Shown: positions 48,430-58,026 of the stretch, one piece after another
How positions within the stretch are numbered: position 1 is the stretch's first letter
Layout: every line of letters starts with the position of its first letter
Assembly (NCBI RefSeq): GCF_016811995.1
Contig: NZ_CP069159.1
Coordinates: 2,604,001-2,668,000, forward strand
Source of the DNA: Citrobacter sp. R56
GTDB taxonomy: Bacteria > Pseudomonadota > Gammaproteobacteria > Enterobacterales > Enterobacteriaceae
DNA: 64,000 bases
Reading direction: 5' to 3'
The notes under the pieces: generated by a model
Databases searched by the model: none
What the model saw: the letters and a program-made list of their open reading frames with translations, nothing else
What the model was told of the DNA's origin: nothing
Position numbers and translations under genes: made by a program

Positions 48430-49137
48430 ATGTCAAACACGCCAATCGAGCTTAAAGGCAGTAGCTTCACCTTATCAGTGGTTCATTTGCATGAAGCAGA
48501 ACCCGAGGTTATTCGTCAGGCGTTAGAAGACAAAATCGCGCAGGCACCTGCTTTTTTAAAACATGCTCCTGTCGTGGTTAATGTCAGCGGCCTTGAAAGC
48601 CCGGTAAACTGGCCGGTTCTACAAAAGGTTGTTGCGTCCACCGGTCTGCGTATTGTCGGGGTTAGCGGATGCAAAGATGCCCGACTGAAAGCGGAAATCG
48701 ACGGGATGGGCCTCCCTTTACTGACCGAGGGTAAAGAGAAAGTGGTTCGTTCCGCTCCCGTTGAAGTCGCTGCGCCCGTTCCCCCACCGCAAAACGTTAC
48801 TCCTATCACAAAAACGCGATTAATTGATGTACCGGTTCGTTCCGGCCAGCGTATTTATGCTCCACAATGTGATCTGATTGTTACAAGTCACGTCAGTGCT
48901 GGCGCGGAGTTGATTGCCGACGGCAATATTCACGTTTACGGTATGATGAGAGGCCGCGCGCTGGCAGGCGCAAACGGCGATCGGGAAGCGCAAATTTTTT
49001 GTACGCATCTGACGGCAGAACTGGTGTCTATCGCAGGTGTTTATTGGCTGAGTGATAAAATCCCAGCAGAATTTTATGGCAAAGCGGCACGTCTGCAACT
49101 GGCAGAGAACGCTTTGACAGTTCAACCGTTGAATTGA
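48430..49137 (+). CDS. minC: Septum-site inhibitor MinC
   Basis: 235 residues, four more than E. coli. N-terminal FtsZ-inhibiting domain to about 105, a Pro/Val-rich linker ([16 protein letters not shown]) and a beta-helical C-terminal domain (about 130-230) that binds MinD ([23 protein letters not shown]). With MinD it blocks Z-ring assembly away from mid-cell. The ATG at 48430 follows AAGGCCAGG; ten further codons are ignored. Confidence 0.97.
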   Translation: MSNTPIELKGSSFTLSVVHLHEAEPEVIRQALEDKIAQAPAFLKHAPVVVNVSGLESPVNWPVLQKVVASTGLRIVGVSGCKDARLKAEIDGMGLPLLTEGKEKVVRSAPVEVAAPVPPPQNVTPITKTRLIDVPVRSGQRIYAPQCDLIVTSHVSAGAELIADGNIHVYGMMRGRALAGANGDREAQIFCTHLTAELVSIAGVYWLSDKIPAEFYGKAARLQLAENALTVQPLN

Positions 49138-49159
49138 TCCCTTTTAACAAGGAATTTCT

Positions 49160-49972
49160 ATGGCACGCATTATTGTTGTTACTTCGGGTAAAGGGGGCGT
49201 TGGCAAGACCACCTCCAGCGCGGCCATCGCTACAGGTTTGGCCCAGAAGGGAAAGAAAACTGTCGTTATTGATTTTGATATCGGCCTGCGTAACCTCGAC
49301 CTGATCATGGGATGTGAACGTCGCGTCGTTTACGATTTCGTGAACGTGATTCAGGGCGATGCGTCACTCAATCAGGCGTTAATCAAAGATAAACGTACTG
49401 AAAATCTCTTCATTCTTCCGGCATCACAAACCCGCGATAAAGATGCACTGACCCGTGAAGGCGTAGCGAAAGTGCTTGATGATCTGAAAACGATGGATTT
49501 TGATTTCATCGTCTGCGACTCTCCGGCAGGTATTGAAACCGGCGCGCTGATGGCGCTCTATTTTGCCGATGAAGCGATTATCACCACCAACCCGGAAGTC
49601 TCCTCGGTACGTGACTCTGACCGTATTCTGGGCATTCTGGCCTCAAAATCACGTCGTGCAGAGAATGGTGAAGATCCAATCAAAGAACACCTGCTGTTAA
49701 CGCGCTACAACCCAGGCCGCGTCAACAAAGGCGATATGCTCAGCATGGAAGACGTGCTTGAGATCCTGCGTATCAAACTGGTGGGCGTCATCCCGGAAGA
49801 CCAATCCGTATTACGTGCATCTAACCAGGGCGAGCCGGTCATCCTCGATATCAACGCGGATGCAGGCAAAGCGTATGCAGATACTGTGGAACGTCTGTTG
49901 GGAGAAGATCGTCCTTTCCGCTTCATTGAAGAAGAGAAGAAAGGTTTCCTCAAACGCCTGTTCGGAGGATAA
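49160..49972 (+). CDS. minD: Septum-site ATPase MinD
   Basis: 270 residues. Deviant Walker A KGGVGKT with K11 and K16, and a C-terminal amphipathic membrane-targeting helix (EEEKKGFLKRLFGG). ATP-bound MinD dimers recruit MinC to the membrane and are released by MinE, giving pole-to-pole oscillation. Essentially the E. coli protein. Confidence 0.98.
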   Translation: MARIIVVTSGKGGVGKTTSSAAIATGLAQKGKKTVVIDFDIGLRNLDLIMGCERRVVYDFVNVIQGDASLNQALIKDKRTENLFILPASQTRDKDALTREGVAKVLDDLKTMDFDFIVCDSPAGIETGALMALYFADEAIITTNPEVSSVRDSDRILGILASKSRRAENGEDPIKEHLLLTRYNPGRVNKGDMLSMEDVLEILRIKLVGVIPEDQSVLRASNQGEPVILDINADAGKAYADTVERLLGEDRPFRFIEEEKKGFLKRLFGG

Positions 49973-49975
49973 GTT

Positions 49976-50242
49976 ATGGCATTACTGGATTTTTTTCTCT
50001 CGCGGAAAAAGAGTACAGCTAACATCGCAAAAGAGCGACTGCAAATTATTGTCGCGGAGCGCCGTCGCAGTGACGCCGAGCCGCATTATTTACCGCAGCT
50101 GAGAAAGGATATTCTCGAGGTTATCTGCAAATATGTGCAAATAGATCCGGAAATGGTCACCGTGCAGCTTGAACAAAAAGACGGCGATATTTCTATCCTC
50201 GAACTTAACGTGACGTTACCAGAAGCAGAAGAGTCCCGATAA
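49976..50242 (+). CDS. minE: Topological specificity factor MinE
   Basis: 88 residues with the N-terminal MinD-stimulating region ([17 protein letters not shown]) and the C-terminal dimerisation domain. Starts three bases after the minD stop, with AGGATAAG as ribosome site inside the minD tail. Last gene of minCDE; a terminator follows. Confidence 0.98.
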
Positions 50243-50272
50243 CGTTCTGCACAAATAGCGCATGTATTATAG

Positions 50273-50296
50273 AAGGCAGATAATTCTGCCTTTTTT
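50273..50296 (+). terminator. Terminator after minE
   Basis: AAGGCAGA, TAAT loop, TCTGCCTT, then six T's. It marks the right end of the 27-min block, 38 bp before the dmlR stop. Confidence 0.9.
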
Positions 50297-50333
50297 ATTT
50301 TCGATGGCCTGCCAAAAAATCAGCGCGTCACGT

Positions 50334-51251
50334 TTATTCCAGTTTAAACTTTGGATAACGCTCCTGAAAATAACCGCGTAAAAACTCGACCGTAATACGG
50401 ATTTTTGCCGAAGTCGCAAGACGAGATACATAAACAGCCCAGATATTGGCGGGCTGATAATACTCCGGCAACACGTGTACCAGATGACCACTGGCAATGT
50501 TGTCGCACACATCCCACCATGAACGTAGCGCAATCCCCTGCCCATCCAGACACCACTGATGCACAATCTCGCCGTGGTTGGATGACAACGCGCCAGTCAC
50601 TTTGATCGAGTGAACGCCCTCTTTGTTGCGTAATTGCCATATCCCAAACGGATGGTCACGCTCCTTAATGACCAGACATGGATATGTTGCCAGCTCAGAA
50701 AGTTGTTTCGGCGTACCGTGCTGTGTCAGAAATTCTGGCGATGCGCATAAAACCCGATAGTTGGTGGCCAGTTTGCGGGCTATCAAATTCGGGGCAATAT
50801 CATCCCCAATGCGAATATCGAGATCGACCCCTTCATTGACCAGATCCACCAATCGGTCTTCAACGTCAAAGCGCACTTCCAGTTGCGGATACTGTTTTGC
50901 CAGGGCGGAGAGCGCCGGGGCGACAACCCTGCGTCCAAAACCAAAACTGCTGATTACCCGTAGCATGCCCTGCGGCACCTGCCGCACGTCGGACAGTTCA
51001 TCCATCATCTGATCCACATCCTGCAAAATGCGCTGCGCCCATTCGTAGATGCGCTCCCCCTCTTCAGTGATGGTGACCCGCCGGGTGGTTCGGTGTAATA
51101 ACACGACGTTCAGCGTCTGTTCCAGCAGCGCGACGCGCTTGCTGATAAACGCAGGGGAAACGCCCAGCTCTTCCGCCACGGCGGCAAATCCGGCACGGCG
51201 GGCAACCAGCATAAAGACGCGTAAATCATTCAGCAGCGGCAGATTATTCAT
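50334..51251 (-). CDS. dmlR: LysR-type regulator DmlR (YeaT)
   Basis: 305 residues from the ATG at 51251; an in-frame GTG at 51272 would add seven. N-terminal LysR helix-turn-helix (FAAVAEELGVSPAFISKRVALLEQ) and C-terminal effector domain. In E. coli DmlR activates the divergent dmlA gene for growth on D-malate. Here too it is divergent from dmlA, with about 100 bp between the starts. Assignment is mainly by position plus family. Confidence 0.85.
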   Translation of the reverse strand: MNNLPLLNDLRVFMLVARRAGFAAVAEELGVSPAFISKRVALLEQTLNVVLLHRTTRRVTITEEGERIYEWAQRILQDVDQMMDELSDVRQVPQGMLRVISSFGFGRRVVAPALSALAKQYPQLEVRFDVEDRLVDLVNEGVDLDIRIGDDIAPNLIARKLATNYRVLCASPEFLTQHGTPKQLSELATYPCLVIKERDHPFGIWQLRNKEGVHSIKVTGALSSNHGEIVHQWCLDGQGIALRSWWDVCDNIASGHLVHVLPEYYQPANIWAVYVSRLATSAKIRITVEFLRGYFQERYPKFKLE

Positions 51252-51354
51252 GATCTGTGTTTTATGTTTCACCAGTTAGGGGGATTAACTATCAATCAGT
51301 CAATTATAGGATAAAGGGGAAGTCAATTTTGGTTGCTGATAAGTGAGAGCTGGT

Positions 51355-52440
51355 ATGAAGAAAACCTATCGTATTGCCGCAATTCCCGGAGACGGTATTG
51401 GGAAAGAAGTTCTGCCTGAAGGTATTCGTGTCTTGCAGGCCGCCGCTGAGCGCTGGGACTTGTCCCTGAGCTTTGAGCCGATCGAATGGGCCAGCTGTGA
51501 GTACTATACCCATCACGGAAAGATGATGCCTGATGACTGGCACGAGCAACTTAAGTCCTATGATGCCATCTATTTTGGCGCCGTCGGCTGGCCGGAAACG
51601 GTGCCTGACCACGTCTCATTGTGGGGTTCACTGCTGAAATTCCGCCGCGAGTTTGATCAGTACGTCAATCTGCGCCCGGTACGTCTCTTCCCTGGGGTTC
51701 CGTGTCCGCTGGCCGGAAAACAGGCGGGTGATATTGATTTTTACGTAGTGCGCGAAAATACCGAAGGTGAATATTCTTCGCTGGGCGGACGCGTCAACGC
51801 CGGGACCGAGCATGAACTAGTTATCCAGGAGTCCGTGTTTACCCGTCGCGGCGTGGATCGCATTCTGCGTTACGCCTTTGAGCTGGCGCAGAGCCGCCCA
51901 CGCAAAACGCTCACCTCTGCCACCAAATCTAACGGTCTTGCCATCAGCATGCCGTACTGGGATGAACGTGTTGAGGCGATGGCCACGCAATACCCGCAGA
52001 TCCGCTGGGATAAGCAGCACATCGATGTACTGTGCGCCCGCTTCGTTTTACAGCCAGAACGCTTTGACGTGGTGGTCGCCTCTAACCTGTTCGGCGACAT
52101 CCTGTCCGATCTGGGTCCGGCCTGTACCGGAACCATCGGCATTGCGCCCTCTGCCAACCTCAATCCTGAGCGCACTTTCCCGTCACTGTTCGAGCCGGTA
52201 CACGGCTCAGCGCCGGACATCTACGGTAAAAACATCGCCAACCCCATTGCGACCATTTGGGCTGGCGCCATGATGCTGGATTTCCTCGGTAATGGTGATG
52301 AGCGTTTCCATAATGCACACAATGCCATTCTGGCGGCCATTGAGCAGGTGATTGCCAGCGGGCCTAAAACGCCCGATATGAAAGGCGTTGCCTCCACGCA
52401 ACAGGTGGGTGATGCCATTTGTCAGGCTATCCTGCGTTGA
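51355..52440 (+). CDS. dmlA: D-malate dehydrogenase (decarboxylating) DmlA (YeaU)
   Basis: 361 residues, same as E. coli. Isocitrate/isopropylmalate dehydrogenase fold; IPGDGIGKEV at the N-terminus and the metal/substrate signature ASNLFGDILSDLGPACTGTIG are present. It oxidises D-malate with NAD+ to pyruvate and CO2. ATG at 51355 is preceded by GAGAG. A terminator follows, so it is separately transcribed from yeaV, although the metabolic product of yeaWX plus the aldehyde dehydrogenase could feed into it. Confidence 0.96.
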   Translation: MKKTYRIAAIPGDGIGKEVLPEGIRVLQAAAERWDLSLSFEPIEWASCEYYTHHGKMMPDDWHEQLKSYDAIYFGAVGWPETVPDHVSLWGSLLKFRREFDQYVNLRPVRLFPGVPCPLAGKQAGDIDFYVVRENTEGEYSSLGGRVNAGTEHELVIQESVFTRRGVDRILRYAFELAQSRPRKTLTSATKSNGLAISMPYWDERVEAMATQYPQIRWDKQHIDVLCARFVLQPERFDVVVASNLFGDILSDLGPACTGTIGIAPSANLNPERTFPSLFEPVHGSAPDIYGKNIANPIATIWAGAMMLDFLGNGDERFHNAHNAILAAIEQVIASGPKTPDMKGVASTQQVGDAICQAILR

Positions 52441-52459
52441 GGTCAAACCACAGAATAAG

Positions 52460-52487
52460 AGCCGCGTCACTGACGCGGCTTTTTTTA
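52460..52487 (+). terminator. Terminator after dmlA
   Basis: AGCCGCGTCA and TGACGCGGCT form a 10-bp stem followed by seven T's. The remaining 210 bp to yeaV are AT-rich and presumably hold its promoter. Confidence 0.92.
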
Positions 52488-52696
52488 TTCATTCTCCCCG
52501 GTAAATTCCTGCGCCATTTCACCTTTTATTATTTCCGTTCCGTGTTTTATTGCTTCACGCATCCGCTAATTGTTTAATTCATGTAACAACTAAATAATTA
52601 AATTGTTAATACGGCAGTAACAAGTCTTGACCCTACAGCGTGATTACAACTACAGGCCAATGCCAAATACGGGCGACGACGCCCAGGAGATCACCC

Positions 52697-54310
52697 ATGT
52701 TGAGCAATGTAAAAAAGAAAAAAGATGTGCCGCTGATTGCCATCAGCTTACTGGCCATCCTTTTTATCGCAGCAACATTAAGCCTCTTCCCCCAGCAGTC
52801 TGCGCAAGCAGCAAACACCATTTTTAACGGCGTTACCCGGATGCTCGGTTCCGCGGTTCAGGTCCTGGTACTATTGGCAATGGGACTGGTCATTTATCTG
52901 GCGACCAGTAAATACGGCAATATTCGCCTGGGGGAAGGAAAACCGGAGTACAGCACCCTTTCCTGGTTATTCATGTTTATCTGCGCCGGATTAGGTTCTT
53001 CCACGCTTTACTGGGGCGTTGCGGAATGGGCGTATTACTACCAGACTCCGGGTCTGAATATCGCGCCGAACTCGCAAAAAGCCCTCGAATTTAGCATCCC
53101 CTACTCCTTCTTCCACTGGGGGATCAGCGCGTGGGCAACCTACACCCTGGCCTCGTTAATCATGGCCTACCATTTCCATGTGCGTAAAAATAAAGGATTA
53201 AGCCTCTCGGGGATTATTGCCGCCATCACTGGCGTACATCCGCAAGGCGTCTGGGGCCGTCTGGTCGACCTGATGTTCCTGATCGCCACCGTCGGCGCAT
53301 TGACCATCTCTCTGGTCGTCACCGCCGCCACCTTTACTCGCGGGTTGTCTGCGCTGACCGGATTACCGGATAACTTCATGGTGCAGGCTTTCGTTATCCT
53401 GCTTTCCGGCGGTATTTTCTGCCTTAGCTCCTGGATTGGTATCAACAACGGCCTGCAACGTTTGAGCAAAATGGTCGGCTGGGGCGCATTTTTGCTGCCG
53501 CTGCTGGTGCTCATCGTTGGCCCAACCGAGTTTATTACCAACAGCATCATCAACGCCATTGGCCTGACCACGCAGAATTTCCTGCAAATGAGTCTGTTCA
53601 CTGACCCGCTTGGCGACGGCTCGTTTACCCGCAACTGGACCGTCTTTTACTGGCTGTGGTGGATCTCTTATACCCCAGGTGTGGCGATGTTCGTGACCCG
53701 CGTGTCGCGTGGTCGTAAGATTAAAGAGGTCATCTGGGCGTTGATCCTCGGCAGCACCGTCGGCTGCTGGTTCTTCTTCGGCGTGATGGAAAGTTATGCC
53801 ATCCATCAGTTTATTAACGGTGTGATCAACGTTCCGCAGATTATGCAAACGCTGGGTGGCGAAACCGCCGTGCAGCAAGTATTGATGTCGCTCCCGGCCG
53901 GTAAGCTGTTCCTGGCGGCGTATCTGGCGGTGATGATTATTTTCCTCGCATCCCACATGGATGCGGTGGCCTATACCATGGCGGCGACCAGCACGCGAAA
54001 CCTACAGGAAGGTGAAGATCCTGAGCGTGGACTGCGTCTCTTCTGGTGTGTGGTCATTACCCTGATTCCGCTGTCGATTTTGTTTACCGGCGCCTCGCTG
54101 GAAACAATGAAAACTACCGTGGTACTGACAGCGCTTCCGTTCCTCGCCATCTTACTGGTGAAGGTCTTTGGCTTTATTCGCTGGTTAAAGCAGGACTATG
54201 CCCACGTCCCTGCCCATCAAATTGAAAGTAGTCTTCCCGAAACGCAGGAGAGCGCGCCCGTATCAACGCCCACGCTGCCCGCCGGGACAATACTCAAAGG
54301 CGACCACTGA
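52697..54310 (+). CDS. yeaV: BCCT-family betaine/carnitine transporter YeaV
   Basis: 537 residues with about 12 membrane helices. BCCT signature tryptophans and glycines are visible: [52 protein letters not shown]. It should carry carnitine, gamma-butyrobetaine or a similar quaternary amine, by sodium symport or exchange. The start at 52697 follows CAGGAG; 19 upstream codons are discounted. First gene of yeaV-yeaW-aldehyde dehydrogenase-yeaX, 49 bp before yeaW. The hydrophilic C-terminal tail (about 505-537) is variable. Confidence 0.9.
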   Translation: MLSNVKKKKDVPLIAISLLAILFIAATLSLFPQQSAQAANTIFNGVTRMLGSAVQVLVLLAMGLVIYLATSKYGNIRLGEGKPEYSTLSWLFMFICAGLGSSTLYWGVAEWAYYYQTPGLNIAPNSQKALEFSIPYSFFHWGISAWATYTLASLIMAYHFHVRKNKGLSLSGIIAAITGVHPQGVWGRLVDLMFLIATVGALTISLVVTAATFTRGLSALTGLPDNFMVQAFVILLSGGIFCLSSWIGINNGLQRLSKMVGWGAFLLPLLVLIVGPTEFITNSIINAIGLTTQNFLQMSLFTDPLGDGSFTRNWTVFYWLWWISYTPGVAMFVTRVSRGRKIKEVIWALILGSTVGCWFFFGVMESYAIHQFINGVINVPQIMQTLGGETAVQQVLMSLPAGKLFLAAYLAVMIIFLASHMDAVAYTMAATSTRNLQEGEDPERGLRLFWCVVITLIPLSILFTGASLETMKTTVVLTALPFLAILLVKVFGFIRWLKQDYAHVPAHQIESSLPETQESAPVSTPTLPAGTILKGDH

Positions 54311-54359
54311 GCGCCACGAGCCAACATCCTCTTACTGACAAAAAATAAAAGGTAACCCT

Positions 54360-55484
54360 ATGAGCAATCTGAGCCCTGAATTTGTTTTGCCTGACAACTT
54401 TTGTGCAAACCCGCAGGATGCCTGGACCATTCCGGCACGCTTTTACACCGACCAGCAGGCATTCGAACATGAAAAAGAGAACGTGTTTGCCAAAAGCTGG
54501 ATTTGCGTCGCGCACAGCAGCGAACTGGCGAAGCCGAATGATTATGTGACCCGTGAGATCATCGGTGAAAATATCGTCCTGGTGCGCGGTCGCGACAATA
54601 TTCTGCGCGCTTTCTATAACGTCTGCCCGCATCGCGGTCATCAGTTACTGAGCGGCGAAGGGAAAGCGAAAAACGTGATCACCTGCCCGTACCATGCCTG
54701 GGCTTTCAAGCTGGATGGCAATCTCGCTCACGCCCGTAACTGTGAAAACGTCGCCAATTTCGACAGCGACAAGGCCCATCTCACCCCGGTTCGCCTTGAA
54801 GAGTACGCCGGTTTTGTCTTTATCAACATGGACCCGAATGCACCCAGCGTTGAGGAGCAGTTACCGGGCCTGGCAGCAAAAGTGGTGGAGGCGTGCCCGG
54901 AGGTTCATGACCTGAAACTCGCGGCCCGTTTTACCACCCGCACCCCGGCAAACTGGAAGAATATCGTCGACAACTATCTGGAATGCTACCACTGTGGCCC
55001 GGCACACCCTGGCTTCTCTGATTCCGTACAGGTGGATCGCTACTGGCATACCATGCATGGCAACTGGACGCTGCAGTACGGTTTTGCCAAACCGTCTGAG
55101 CAGTCATTCAAATTTGAAGAGGGTGTGGATGCCGCCTTCCACGGCTTCTGGCTGTGGCCCTGCACCATGCTCAATGTCACCCCTATCAAGGGGATGATGA
55201 CCGTTATCTATGAATTCCCGGTTGATGCGGAAACCACCCTGCAAAACTACGATATCTACTTTACCAACGAAGAATTAACGGATGAGCAGAAGTCGCTGAT
55301 CGAATGGTATCGCGACGTGTTCCGCCCGGAAGATTTACGTCTGGTCGAAAGCGTACAAAAAGGGCTGAAATCACGCGGCTATCGCGGTCAGGGGCGCATT
55401 ATGGCGGATACCAGCGGGAGCGGAATTTCCGAGCACGGTATCGCCCATTTTCATAATCTGGTCGCCCAGGTGTTCCAGAATTAA
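54360..55484 (+). CDS. yeaW: Carnitine monooxygenase oxygenase subunit YeaW (CntA type)
   Basis: 374 residues. The Rieske [2Fe-2S] ligands are C89/H91 (CPHRGH) and C109/H112 (CPYHAW). The mononuclear iron site is in NYLECYHCGPAH: H211 and H216, with E208 in the bridging position where most Rieske oxygenases have Asp, the hallmark of CntA/YeaW enzymes. With its reductase YeaX it cleaves L-carnitine (and gamma-butyrobetaine, choline or betaine in some studies) to trimethylamine and, for carnitine, malic semialdehyde. Cytosolic. Confidence 0.95.
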   Translation: MSNLSPEFVLPDNFCANPQDAWTIPARFYTDQQAFEHEKENVFAKSWICVAHSSELAKPNDYVTREIIGENIVLVRGRDNILRAFYNVCPHRGHQLLSGEGKAKNVITCPYHAWAFKLDGNLAHARNCENVANFDSDKAHLTPVRLEEYAGFVFINMDPNAPSVEEQLPGLAAKVVEACPEVHDLKLAARFTTRTPANWKNIVDNYLECYHCGPAHPGFSDSVQVDRYWHTMHGNWTLQYGFAKPSEQSFKFEEGVDAAFHGFWLWPCTMLNVTPIKGMMTVIYEFPVDAETTLQNYDIYFTNEELTDEQKSLIEWYRDVFRPEDLRLVESVQKGLKSRGYRGQGRIMADTSGSGISEHGIAHFHNLVAQVFQN

Positions 55485-55502
55485 TTGCGCAGGGAGAGAG
55501 CC

Positions 55503-56951
55503 ATGTCCGTATTTCAGTCTTCACTTTTTCGTCAACAAGCGTTCATTGCTGGCGTCTGGCGAGATGCCGATAATGACGCCACGCTGGCGGTGACGAACCC
55601 TGCAACGGGCACGACGCTGGGAAAAATCCCCAATATGGGTGCAGAGGAAGCGCGTCAGGCGGTTGACGCCGCCTCGCAGGCATTACCGGCCTGGCGGGCG
55701 ATGACTGCCGCTCAGCGTGGGATGTTACTCAAAGCCTGGCATCGTCTGATCCTCGACAACACCTCTGCGCTTGCGCAGATCATGACCGCCGAACAAGGTA
55801 AGCCGCTGGCGGAGGCAGAGGGGGAAATTGCCTACGCCGCGTCGTTTATCGAATGGTTTGCCGAGCAGGGAAAACGCACCAACGGCGACGTTATCCCCTC
55901 CCCGTCCACCGATAAACGGTTGATGGTGATCCGCCAGGGAATTGGCGTCTGTGCCGCCATCACGCCGTGGAACTTCCCTGCGGCGATGATCACCCGCAAA
56001 GCCGGGCCTGCGCTCGCGGCAGGTTGTACGATGGTGCTCAAACCGGCGAATGAAACGCCATTCACCGCGCTGGCGCTGGCGGAACTGGCGCGACAGGCAG
56101 GGATCCCGGCCGGTGTTATCAATGTCGTGACCGGTAAGTCCCGCGATATCGGGGCGGTATTCACCGGTGATGAGCGCGTGCGCAAACTCTCCTTCACGGG
56201 GTCAACCGAAGTGGGCCGCGTCCTGATGCGCCAGTGTGCCGACAGCATTAAAAAGGTGTCGCTGGAGCTGGGCGGTAACGCGCCGTTTATCGTCTTTGAA
56301 GATGCCGACCTCGACAAAGCCGTGGAAGGTGCGCTGGTCGCCAAATTCCGTAATGCCGGACAAACCTGCGTGTGCGTAAACCGCTTTTATATTCATCACG
56401 CCATTTACGACGCGTTTTGCGAGAAATTCGTCGCCAGGGTCGCGGCGCTGCGGGTGGGCGACGGCAGTCAGCCTGGCGTACAAACAGGACCGCTGATCAA
56501 CAGTGATGCCGTGCAAAAAGTGCAGTCCCTGCTCGACGACGCGCTGACCCGTGGCGCCACGCTGTTAACCGGCGGCCAGCGTCATGCGGCAGGCGGCAAT
56601 TTCTTTACCCCCACGGTGATAGGCAACGTGCAGCCAGGCTCTCAACTGTTGCAGGAAGAGATCTTTGGCCCGGTAGCCGCACTGGTGAAATTCGACGATG
56701 AACAGGATGTTATCCGTCAGGCTAATGACACCATTTATGGCCTGGCATCGTATTTCTACACCAATGACGCCGCGCGGATCTGGCGCGTTTCAGAACAGCT
56801 TGAGTACGGGATGGTGGGGATCAATACCGGACTCATCTCCAATGAAGTCGCGCCGTTTGGCGGCGTCAAACAGTCGGGGCTGGGGCGCGAAGGGTCAGAA
56901 TACGGGATCGAAGATTACCTGGAGATGAAATACCTCTGCCAGGGGCTGTAA
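55503..56951 (+). CDS. NAD(P)-dependent aldehyde dehydrogenase, GabD-like; proposed malic semialdehyde dehydrogenase
   Basis: 482 residues from the ATG at 55503 (AGGGAGAG upstream). Aldehyde dehydrogenase superfamily: general base E255 (LELGG) and nucleophile C289 (AGQTC). Closest in feel to succinate semialdehyde dehydrogenase GabD (similar length, GQTCVCVNR). It lies between yeaW and yeaX, 18 bp after yeaW and 62 bp before yeaX, where E. coli K-12 has no gene. The reaction expected from context is malic semialdehyde to malate, which removes the toxic aldehyde made by YeaWX. Function is inferred; succinate semialdehyde is the main alternative. Confidence 0.85.
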   Translation: MSVFQSSLFRQQAFIAGVWRDADNDATLAVTNPATGTTLGKIPNMGAEEARQAVDAASQALPAWRAMTAAQRGMLLKAWHRLILDNTSALAQIMTAEQGKPLAEAEGEIAYAASFIEWFAEQGKRTNGDVIPSPSTDKRLMVIRQGIGVCAAITPWNFPAAMITRKAGPALAAGCTMVLKPANETPFTALALAELARQAGIPAGVINVVTGKSRDIGAVFTGDERVRKLSFTGSTEVGRVLMRQCADSIKKVSLELGGNAPFIVFEDADLDKAVEGALVAKFRNAGQTCVCVNRFYIHHAIYDAFCEKFVARVAALRVGDGSQPGVQTGPLINSDAVQKVQSLLDDALTRGATLLTGGQRHAAGGNFFTPTVIGNVQPGSQLLQEEIFGPVAALVKFDDEQDVIRQANDTIYGLASYFYTNDAARIWRVSEQLEYGMVGINTGLISNEVAPFGGVKQSGLGREGSEYGIEDYLEMKYLCQGL

Positions 56952-57013
56952 CGATGACAGGTCCCGGCGCTGTCAATGCGCAGCGTCGGGCTGATTTTTA
57001 AGGGAGTGCTGCG

Positions 57014-57979
57014 ATGTCTGAATATCAAATGCATCAGGTGCGGGTGAGTCAGGTTGAAACCCTCACCGCGCATGTAAAGCGTTTTACCTTAGTTGCTGCG
57101 TCGGGCGGCAGGTTACCCGCCTTCAGCGGCGGTAGTCATATTATTGTCCAAATGCGCGAGGGCAATCAGCTCTATAGCAATGCCTATTCGCTGATGAGTT
57201 CCCCGCTGGATACCTCTCACTGGCAAATTGCCGTGCGGCAGGAGGAGAACTCCAAAGGGGGATCCCGCTATCTGCATCAGCAGGTGAAACCCGGCGACAC
57301 ACTTACCGTGTCCACCCCGAAGAATCTCTTCGCGCTCGCGCCGCAGGCGCATAAACACCTGCTGATCGCCGGAGGGATTGGGATCACCCCATTCCTCTCT
57401 CAGATACCCGAACTGGAACAGCGCCAGGCGCAGTGGCAGCTCCATTATTGTGCCCACAGCCGGGAAAGTTGCGCGTTTCACAGTGAGTTATCTCAGCACA
57501 TCAATGCCTCCCGTATTCATCTGCACCTTTCGTCAGAAGGCACACGGTTGGAACTGGCGCGTCTGCTGGCGGATGTTGAACCGGGCACCCATATCTATAC
57601 CTGCGGTCCAGAAGCGCTTAACGATGCCGTAAGACGCGAGGCTGCCGCTCTCGGCATCGAAAAAGATGCTCTGCATTTTGAACAATTTGCCGTTGAAGAT
57701 AAGGCGGGCGATGCCTTTACCCTCGTACTGGCCCGTTCGGGACGCGAATTTGTGGTCCCCGAAGAAATGACGATTTTGCAGGTGATCGAAAATAACAAAG
57801 CGGCGAAGGTGGAGTGTTTGTGCCGTGAAGGGGTGTGCGGCACATGTGAAACGGTGATTCTCGAAGGGGAAGCCGATCACCGGGATCAGTATTACAGCGA
57901 CGATGAAAAAGCCAGCCAGCAAAGTCTGCTCATCTGCTGCTCACGCGCCAAAGGTAAGCGACTGGTGCTGGACTTATGA
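57014..57979 (+). CDS. yeaX: Carnitine monooxygenase reductase subunit YeaX (CntB type)
   Basis: 321 residues, E. coli length. Ferredoxin-NADP reductase-type FMN domain (about 1-105), NAD domain (HLLIAGGIGITPFLSQ, then TCGPEALND) and a C-terminal plant-type [2Fe-2S] ferredoxin domain with CLCREGVCGTCE and a distant CC near the end. It passes electrons from NAD(P)H to YeaW. AGGGAG precedes the start; a terminator follows. Confidence 0.95.
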   Translation: MSEYQMHQVRVSQVETLTAHVKRFTLVAASGGRLPAFSGGSHIIVQMREGNQLYSNAYSLMSSPLDTSHWQIAVRQEENSKGGSRYLHQQVKPGDTLTVSTPKNLFALAPQAHKHLLIAGGIGITPFLSQIPELEQRQAQWQLHYCAHSRESCAFHSELSQHINASRIHLHLSSEGTRLELARLLADVEPGTHIYTCGPEALNDAVRREAAALGIEKDALHFEQFAVEDKAGDAFTLVLARSGREFVVPEEMTILQVIENNKAAKVECLCREGVCGTCETVILEGEADHRDQYYSDDEKASQQSLLICCSRAKGKRLVLDL

Positions 57980-57993
57980 TCTCACGGCCGAAT

Positions 57994-58018
57994 AACGGGA
58001 GCGCCTGGCTCCCGTTTT
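57994..58018. terminator. Terminator between yeaX and rnd
   Basis: AACGGGAGC pairs with GCTCCCGTT, followed by TTTC; it lies nine bases before the convergent rnd stop and may serve both genes. Confidence 0.85.
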
Positions 58019-58026
58019 CGTCTGGT

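Noticed and set aside
48068-48445. Minus-strand frame of 125 codons before minC
   Set aside because: It is antisense to the integrase relic and to the minC promoter region, with unlikely protein composition.
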